A stretch of DNA of 64,000 nt from Erpobdella octoculata (taxonomy: Eukaryota; Annelida; Clitellata; Hirudinida; Erpobdellidae). Positions 46,137 through 64,000 of the stretch are shown in pieces (the stretch's first letter is position 1; each line of letters starts with the position of its first letter). Position numbers and translations under genes: made by a program. The notes below the pieces were generated by a model, which searched no databases, had not been told where the DNA came from, and worked only from the letters and a program-made list of their open reading frames with translations. Where the stretch lies: NCBI GenBank assembly GCA_963978895.1, contig OZ022242.1, positions 7,348,498 to 7,412,497 on the forward strand, in the 5' to 3' direction.

Positions 46137-46160
46137 TATATAATATATATATAATATATA
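45986..46160. repeat. Imperfect (TA)n
   Basis: TA with AAA, ATA and CATA interruptions. Confidence 0.93.
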
Positions 46161-48548
<2,388 letters not shown>

Positions 48549-49085
48549 CTAGAGTTAGCCTTTCAAAAATGACGGATTTTTTAAAATTCAATTATATGTT
48601 CATTTCTGATTACAGTATCACCTTGTTTGATCTTTGAGACTGTCATTGTACACTTGCGTAATAACTTTTATTACACGCCTGCGCTCACTAACTTTTATCA
48701 ACTGCTGATTGCTGACCCATGCGGCCACCGAGTTATGCGTAATTGCTAACATACATACATAGTGGTTTTGCCCGCCCCAAGGGGGCATGTCTTAAAATTA
48801 CAATTTACTTTGGATACATTTTATAAAAAATAGTCAACAAAAACAAAATGACATTTGATAACCATACAATTTTTTTTTATATATCAGCAAATTTAATGAA
48901 ATTTTTTATTGTGTTAAAATTTTCAATTTACTAAAGTATTTCATATAAATTCAAAGGATGTGAAAATTGAAAAGTTCAATAATTGGTTATTAAAGAATTT
49001 CAGTATACACGACATTTCTTGTGAATTGACGGCCATCGAGAAGTGGTCCTTGGTTCTGAGATTTTTTTAAATCTATTATATAATA
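48549..49085 (-). mobile_element. HelD element, no MITE
   Basis: CTAGAGTTAGCCTTTCA. CTAACTTTTATCAACTGCTG at about 48689-48708 is the uninterrupted MITE site. Confidence 0.6.
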
Positions 49086-53356
<4,271 letters not shown>

Positions 53357-53481
53357 GAATATAGAACACAAATTAAATTTTAGTTTCTTTCTCCTCTCAG
53401 ACAGTTTAATTTGAAATTATTGCTTAGAGATTATGAAGTAATTACCTCTTTTTGTAATATATATATATATATTTATATATA

Positions 53482-56003
53482 CCGTATTTTTTCGCATATA
53501 GCGCGCGTACGCAGATAACGCGCCCCCGCAGATAACGCGCGTTTGTATGAAAGTTTGGGATAACGCGCACACGAATATAACGCGCATATGTATGTAAATT
53601 CTGGTATAACGCGCGCACGCATATAACGCGCGTAACTTAACAAGTTTTGTAGAGGTGGGAAGTTGATTGCAAGATTTGAAACAGACAGAGAAACAGACAG
53701 ACAGAGAAACAGAGACGACGAGTTAATAAAAGCATTGGTAGAAAGCGTTTTTTCCTATTTAAAAATGGCAGATGGTTAGTTAGAGTAAACGGTTCCTCAC
53801 GTTTTAAGTTTTAACAAATTATGGCTTATTTGTTATACGAATGTCCATAATTAATGCATGACTCCATCAAGACATTTCTCACATAGCCGAAAGAAAAATT
53901 ATTTTCTTTTATTGGTTAACAAAAATGTGCTATTTTAAAGAATTTTGTTTATTTATATTTGTTTATACGTTATTTTAAAGTTTCAAAAATAAATTATGGA
54001 ACATATTTGCATTAAATTTTTTCTGCGTATTTTGTTTGAATGATTAATTATTTCAAACTGTAGAAATTACGATGAAGTAGACTGATGAGAAAGTGCTTAA
54101 ATTGATCAGTCTTTTCAAAGAAAATCCGAATTCTTATGACATAATAAACGGTTCATTATATTATAAGCCAGTAAAAAAGCCAGTAAAAAAGCGGCTTGCA
54201 GTTAAAACAATTGCATAAAGCCTCGGAAGTGCTGCTAGTGTGCTACAAAGTATTTTATGCTAATTATAAATGGTAAATTACACTACCTGCCGCTTTTTTG
54301 TTTTATTATAATACGTTGTAATAATTTATAGTCCTTTACACCAGGTGTTTTAAGACTGTAATGGCTGTATGTAGGAAGCACCTAAGTACTTCCTGTCGTA
54401 GATCATAATTTGATCCTTTTAACTTTTCCCTCCTCCTTTCTCCAGGCTTGGGACTGGCTTGCAAAAACAAGGCGGAGTTGATTATAATACGTTTGAAGTT
54501 TTGGACTTTTGTTCACGTAACCCCCACCGTAGCGTCTCTAATCTTTGATTGGTTGCAAGTTTGCTAAGCTCCACCTTTAATCCAATTACCTACACCAATA
54601 AGCTTACCTATTAATGAGTTAAAAAAGTATTCTTGGATTCAGCTCAGTGTGTTCACTTTATTCAATGATTCGTTCTTTTTGAGTTTGTGGATATCTATAC
54701 GTGTAGCGTTAATTTCTTTATCGTACTAAGTTGTAGTTGATACATTTGTTCCTTTCAGTAAGCTCGACATCGCCACAATTTCAAGGTAACTGCTTAAACT
54801 TTGTTATGGGGAGGCATACACTCGTTTTAGGCTAATTTTTAAATTTAGCGGTTAACCATTTGCACATCTTAAAAGCTTAAATTTATTTTTATACAAGTAG
54901 GTATTTTAAATTTTCTGAGTAATGCATTGAATAACATTTATAGTTTGACTTGCTAAAATGTGAGTTGCAATGTATCTGCATATCTCTTTAAAGAATTTAA
55001 AAACTTTTCAGAATCATGCCAGGAACTCAACGAAAATCCCACACTAAATATGGGTAGATAAATGTTTCAAGGCCAGGCCAGGAGGACTTTTTTCGGCAAA
55101 GTCATTGCTGATTGCTGACGTAATGACTGCACATAAAGATCAAAACGTTCAGAGTCACTTAAATCAAATTGGAGCTCACATAGCAATTATACCTGGTGGC
55201 CTTACCTCCAAATTACAGCCACTTGATATAGCAGTTAATAAACCGTTTAAACAATTTATCAGACAAGAATGGGACGAATGGATGCAGTCTGGGGAACACG
55301 ACTTCACGCCTTCGGGACGACTGAAGAGAGCATCTTACTCCGAAGTGTGCAAGTGGGTGGCTTTGGCTTGGGAAAAGATAACTCCAAATACAATTTGTAA
55401 TGGATTTAAGAAGGCTGGGATTTGTTATCAGAATAACGAAACAGATTCAGCCACCAGTGAAACCGGAGAAGCGGACAAAGACGACGACTACCATTTCTCA
55501 TCCAAACTTGAGAAAAAGCGTCTGCTTGCTGCCCAAAAACATGATGAACTCAGTGACAATACCTCTGAATTTGATGGGTTTGAAGTTTTAGACGACGACG
55601 ACGAAAAGCCGGCAACATTGTGAAGCAAAAACATTTTAACTATAATTTTGTGGCTGTGTTTATAAATCAACATAAACTTTTATTCATTTGTATGGTGTGT
55701 TTTCGTGATTTTTTTCCAGAATTTTTCATTTGTGTACTTTTTGTTTTTGTTTTTTCTCCATTTCATCGATTTAAAAAAAAGAGTTTTAGCACCTCTTCAA
55801 GAGTATACACATAAAACGTGCTAGAGAGGTGTGCCTATAACGCTAAGGAAGTAAAAACGCATATAACGCGCACACGCATATAACGCGCTAAGGGGTCCAT
55901 GCTATGTAAAACCGCACATAACGCGCACACGATTATAACGCGCCTTAGGAGAGCGCGGTATGTAAAAACGCATATAACGCGCGCGTTATATGCGAAAAAA
56001 TAC

Positions 56004-56005
<2 letters not shown>
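53482..56005 (+). mobile_element. pogo/Tigger-like element, unit D copy
   Basis: Same length (2524 bp), same internal deletion and same TA duplication as 3779-6302. One difference noticed (C for T at about 55087). It therefore came with the segmental duplication and not from a second insertion. The MADF-like relic is at 54081-54263. Confidence 0.88.
55016..55623 (+). pseudogene. pogo-type transposase relic, unit D copy
   Basis: Frameshifted fusion of the N-terminal start with the catalytic C-terminal half (open 55048-55623), as in unit A. Helix-turn-helix and first catalytic Asp are absent. Confidence 0.85.

Positions 56006-56080
<75 letters not shown>
56006..56080. repeat. (TA)n microsatellite
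   Basis: Counterpart of 6303-6383. Confidence 0.98.
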
Positions 56081-59124
<3,044 letters not shown>

Positions 59125-59306
59125 GAATATAGAAAACAAAATAAATTTTAGCTATGTAATGAAATGTAAAATAAAACCACATTGAACAAAAACGTTTATT
59201 TAAAAAGCGATATTCAAAAAACAGAAAAAAGAATAACAACTAATGCTACAGTTAGTGAACTTTTATTCTTATTAAGTAACAATTTGTTGCGGAATTATCG
59301 AGTGGT

Positions 59307-60992
59307 TTATTTGTTTTCAAATTCTTGGATGACGAGCTTACAATCTTTGTGTCTGCGACAGAGGGTTTTTAAGAAATTACTTGAAAAACTTAGCATATGT
59401 GGATACTTTAAGAATTTTTCATAACTTAAACAAACTTTTAAAAAATGGCAAATGTGAGGAAAATTTTGATTCGTTAATTTAAAATACGTATTATATGCTT
59501 TTACAATTAAATTATTTTTGTGTTTGTTTTTTTGGATCGTTTCCACTGTAAAGCCCTTCCACCAATGGCCGTTCTTTAAAAAATCATGACAAGCCGGGTT
59601 TAGCGTCATCTCTCTTATTGATTTCATAAAAAGATTAATTCTTTCTTTGTAAAAATACGGCAATATATTTCTAAAGAAAAAAGCATTCAAAAATGTTAGG
59701 GTTAATTTTTCGGAGAGACCAATTGAAAGCATAGTTTTGAACAAAGAAAAATGTGTACTAACTACATCTGGTTGGTAAGTGTAAAAATTAAGTTGTACGG
59801 AGATTGTATCTATTAGGAACGGGAAAAATGTTTTTAATTCTTTGTGGTGTTTAGAATCTTTAAAAATCTCAGTCAAGAATAAAAAAACTTTGGATTTTTC
59901 TGTAGCACGTTTTAAAACTTCCATCATTCCTTCTATTGTATAATACGTGCCGATGGAATTGCTGTTTAAATTTATCAAATTTTTGTTAGCAGAATTGAAT
60001 TGGTTTTCATCTTCAAGTCCGAGATAAGAAAATTTTCTTGTTTGCAGCCAAGAATTTGTTGGGTTCAAAAATATTTCGATGAGATTCGTATAGCTTACAT
60101 CAATGTGGTGCAGTTTAGGCAGTTTCTTAATCATTGAAATCAATGAAATTGTTTGCTCATTGGAATTTTCTCTGTTACGATCAACACATTTGTTGTTTCT
60201 AAAATGTAAATATTCCAGCTGAGTTAAACATGATAATATTGCAGCAATTTTTGAAAATGTACCACTCATCATTCCGGTTAGTTTTAATTTTTTAAGATTT
60301 ACTAATGTCTTCAGCATACCAAGAAACAAAAAATTAAAATTAAAATAATTACAGGATAAAATTTTTAACTTTTCTCCAGGAAAGTGAATGTTTAATTTTT
60401 CGTAACTTTTTCTACACGGTCCAAGGTTATTAAGTGATAACTGAGTAAGATTTGGACACTCCCAAATATCAGTATTAGCAATTCTGTTGCACAAACGACA
60501 AGAATTGTTTTTTTTATCACCACAAATATAAAAATACAAATCCAATTCTAGTACGGTAAGATTTTCAGACATGCGAGAAAGTTTTGTTATTATATCATGA
60601 GTTAATATGTGGTAAGAGTCATTCATTCTGTTAAAACTCTTAGATATTGATACAATGTTTGGATTTTTTTGTTTCAGAAAGTCGATACCTGTTAAGCCAA
60701 AAAATTCATAGTTTCCATAATCTCTAAAAATAATGTCTTTGAAGTTGGATTTATCTGATTCAATTATGCAAGGTAATAAGTATTCAATTGATATTAAATA
60801 CCCAATTCTATAACTTTTTCGTATAATTTTTCTCAGAATTTGTGAAGAAATATTTAAATCAGTTTTTATTTGATAATTAAGACCTTTTATCGGATTTTTA
60901 GCTGGCTTAAGAAATATTTTTCTAAAATTGTACATTGCAAACATTTTGCAGCATGTTTTAAGTGTTTTTGATTGAAATATTGAACCATTCAT
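59307..60992 (-). CDS. LRR protein copy D (protein identical to copy A)
   Basis: 561 residues from ATG at 60990-60992. It encodes the same protein as copy A, with TATA box at 61058-61065 and the same flanking block U, microsatellite and SINE. See copy A for domains and the tentative ZYG11/ZER1 relation. Confidence 0.8.
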   Translation of the reverse strand: MNGSIFQSKTLKTCCKMFAMYNFRKIFLKPAKNPIKGLNYQIKTDLNISSQILRKIIRKSYRIGYLISIEYLLPCIIESDKSNFKDIIFRDYGNYEFFGLTGIDFLKQKNPNIVSISKSFNRMNDSYHILTHDIITKLSRMSENLTVLELDLYFYICGDKKNNSCRLCNRIANTDIWECPNLTQLSLNNLGPCRKSYEKLNIHFPGEKLKILSCNYFNFNFLFLGMLKTLVNLKKLKLTGMMSGTFSKIAAILSCLTQLEYLHFRNNKCVDRNRENSNEQTISLISMIKKLPKLHHIDVSYTNLIEIFLNPTNSWLQTRKFSYLGLEDENQFNSANKNLINLNSNSIGTYYTIEGMMEVLKRATEKSKVFLFLTEIFKDSKHHKELKTFFPFLIDTISVQLNFYTYQPDVVSTHFSLFKTMLSIGLSEKLTLTFLNAFFFRNILPYFYKERINLFMKSIREMTLNPACHDFLKNGHWWKGFTVETIQKNKHKNNLIVKAYNTYFKLTNQNFPHICHFLKVCLSYEKFLKYPHMLSFSSNFLKTLCRRHKDCKLVIQEFENK

Positions 60993-61057
60993 ATTTAAGT
61001 TAGATTGTTTTAAATTGCTCAGACAAAATATTTCAAAAACACAAAAACGACTGGTAT

Positions 61058-61065
61058 ATTTTATA
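61058..61065 (-). promoter_or_regulatory. TATA box of LRR gene D
   Basis: TATAAAAT about 66 bp upstream of the ATG. Confidence 0.55.
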
Positions 61066-61255
61066 GACTGTTTTTCTAAATTTTTATTTTTTTTCAAGTT
61101 AAGAATAAGGTCTTAAATAATACTGGAAAAGCCATAGATATAATATTAAAAAATTCTGAAAAATGTTGGACGAAAAAACTACTAAAGTCTTTGTTTTATA
61201 TTGAAAGAACTTCATCGAATTTTTGATTGTTGCATTAAAAAGTTTAACTTTCTTC

Positions 61256-61361
<106 letters not shown>

Positions 61362-61581
61362 TCTTATAAATATTTGTGTTACTTGTGGTGACAGTTAGTC
61401 ATCCTATTTGTAGGCTCTTGAAACATTTCAACGCAATGTTTCACTTCGCAAAAAATTACCTATCTGGCAGCAGACTAGCTGTCGAGTCGAGCCGAAGTAA
61501 GGAGTTCGGAGCCTATCATAGTCGTAGTCTAATGTTAAGTAGCTCCGAAAGACTGAGACTTCTAGCCATCATTTTTTGGTG

Positions 61582-61661
61582 ATGGTCGGTGGCTCAGTTG
61601 GTAAGAGCGCTTGCATTTAGGCGAGGCGGTGTTGCCGTAGACACGTGGGTTCGATTCCTAG
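61582..61661 (+). mobile_element. tRNA-like SINE head (unit D)
   Basis: Box A 61590-61601 and box B 61648-61658. Confidence 0.6.
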
Positions 61662-63263
61662 TAGAGTCTTATATATATAAATATATATATATATATAATA
61701 TAGATATATAATATATATATAATATATAAAAGAACATTTCCTGGCTGACTGACTGATAATCAACGCTGAGCTAAAACGCCTCATCCTAGGTACGTAAAAT
61801 TTGGAACTTAAATTACTTTTTTAGCAGTGGTTCTTAACCTTTTCCCTGCACCCCCTTTAGACAAACTCGATTTGACAGTACCCCCTACTTTTGCATATAA
61901 AAGAACAATAAGTAAAATGTATTGATTTACATCAAGTTTTTTATTAAATTTATTTTTTGTTGCTTCTCACTGATCAGATCAGAAAACTGACGACCAATCT
62001 TTAACAAGGCAATTTGTATATCATCACCGGCCTCTAATCAAATTCTTTGCTTGGTTTCTATATTTACCGAAGCAGAAAAGCTAATTTTACACAAGTAGGC
62101 AGTAGCAAAAAAAATTATTAATGTCAGTGTACTTTTGGCCAAAGCTGGTCAGCTATCTAAAAAAAGTGTGAGGCTTTTTACTTTTAACAATTTAATAAGA
62201 AACTAGGTAAGAAGATTAGTTTGTCAATAATTGACCAAAATCCTAGTTGAGGTAAACTTACTGCGGCGTCACACCAAACTCTTTTCTTTTTAAGAACGTC
62301 AAATGATTAGGAATAGTTGGAATGCACTGCAGTGAAATGCTCTTTTAGCTCGTTCGGTTTTAAATTGTTATTTGACAGGACTTTGACACATTAAAAACAA
62401 TTTGGTCGTTCGTTATGTGTCGTCTTTGTCAGTGATAAAAGTGAAACCATACTGAACACAGTCTTCTGAATATTTTCGTTTTTTTAACATCTTTCAGCTT
62501 TGAAATGCCAGTTGAAGTAATAACCAGAGTTGGATCCAGGGGGTAGGGAGAATGCATCCCCCACCAGAGTATTAATTAAAACGTTTGGGTAGAATACCTG
62601 ATTTTTGGAAAATGACTCTTCTTAAAAATAAAGTTATTTAAAAAATACATACAACTACCCTCGGTCATTAGCTTTTTAGAAGGAAAAAGTGGAAGTTTTC
62701 CAAAAAAATTTGATAAATACTCTATTTTTAATTTCGGAATTGTTCTCCTACCAGGAATTCAATTTAATAAAATGTGAAGTTCACAGCAACAAATAAACCC
62801 ACTAAATTTCAACTCGATTGGATGACGGAAAGTTTGTTTTTTTAGTGGTAAAGGGTCGCAATTTATGGTTTAAGCAAATAAAGCTTTCTCTCCCACCGAC
62901 ATAAAATTCCTAAAATCGATTCGAAACAACGACAGACAAGGAATAATGTGTAATGTTGCCCTAAATGAATGGGCGTGTGGACGTGCTTATTTTCTTCTTT
63001 TCAGTTCACAAAACGTGGTACTCTAAAAGGTTTTTTAAATATTTTATTTAATCAAACTAACCATCTGCATCTGCTACTTTTAAAAAGGATAGAACGCTTT
63101 TTTGAATAAAAATGGCGCCCCACGTTTTAAGTTTTAATAATTTATGAGTTGTTTGTTGAACGAATGTCCACAATTAATGCATGCCTCGATCAAGACATTT
63201 CTCACACAGCCAAGAGAAAAATTATTTTTTTCTTTTCAGTTCACAAAAACGTGGTATTATATA

Positions 63264-63264
<1 letters not shown>
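61662..63264. other. Right-hand block, unit D
   Basis: Mixed TA, inverted HelC end (61728), hAT-like end (about 61826), AT-rich unassigned sequence and pogo-related sequence (63107-63255). From about 61900 its variants match the A' duplicate (15.0-16.4 kb) more than unit A. No gene is seen. Confidence 0.55.

Positions 63265-63308
<44 letters not shown>
63265..63308. repeat. (TA)n microsatellite
   Basis: It starts inside the pogo-related segment at GGTATTATATAG; the usual second TTTTCTTTTCAG stretch is deleted. Confidence 0.97.
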
Positions 63309-63753
<445 letters not shown>

Positions 63754-64000
63754 CTAGAGTTAGCCTGTCAAAAATGACGGATATTTTAAAATTCAATTAT
63801 ATGTTCATTTCTGATTACAGTATCACCTTGTTTGATCTTTGAGACTGTCATTGTACACTTGCGTAATAACTTTTATTACACGCCTGCGCTCACTAACTTT
63901 TATCAACTGCTGATTGCTGACCCCTGCGGCCACCGAGTTATGCGTAATTGCTAACATACATACATAGTGGTTTTGCCCGCCCCAAGGGGGCATGTCTTAA
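63754..64000 (-). mobile_element. HelD element, cut by the window end
   Basis: CTAGAGTTAGCCTGTCA with TGACGG hairpin partner. No MITE (CTTTTATCAACTGC at about 63897). Confidence 0.55.

Overview
This window is eukaryotic and most likely comes from an invertebrate animal. It is very AT-rich, has long (TA)n tracts, a tRNA-like SINE head, a pogo-type DNA transposon with TA target duplication, and many Helitron-like non-autonomous elements whose ends resemble those common in arthropod and other invertebrate genomes. The species cannot be named from the sequence. There is no operon-like gene packing, CRISPR or other prokaryotic feature.

The window is a tandem array of one composite unit in a single orientation. 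Each unit carries one intronless gene for a leucine-rich-repeat protein on the minus strand: copy A 9610-11295, B 31509-33158, C 43658-45343, D 59307-60992. All are open (561, 549, 561 and 561 codons). From left to right a full unit reads: Helitron-like families HelE and HelC, a short segment X, a unique block U (about 2.8 kb), the LRR gene with its TATA box, a (TA)n tract, a tRNA-like SINE, a second (TA)n tract, a 1.4-1.6 kb right-hand block, then HelA, HelD and HelE leading into the next unit. Units A and D (1-12.1 kb and 49.77-61.7 kb) are nearly identical apart from microsatellite length. They alone carry the pogo-like element and a 41-bp palindromic insertion. Unit A also has a 2.6-kb tandem duplication that copies the LRR promoter without the gene.

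The family names HelA-HelE are mine. All start, on the + strand, with CTAG followed by a short hairpin and directly abut (TA)n. Read on the minus strand they end in hairpin-CTAG and, where the far end is visible, begin with TC, as Helitrons do. Filled and empty paralogous sites inside this window define several insertions to the base, each between A and T without target duplication. No Rep/helicase gene is present, so all copies here are non-autonomous.

The only convincing genes are the four LRR copies. They resemble ZYG11/ZER1-type ubiquitin-ligase substrate receptors only tentatively. The pogo transposase is an internally deleted relic. Everything else is mobile-element or simple-repeat DNA, plus protein-like fragments in block U that could not be assigned.
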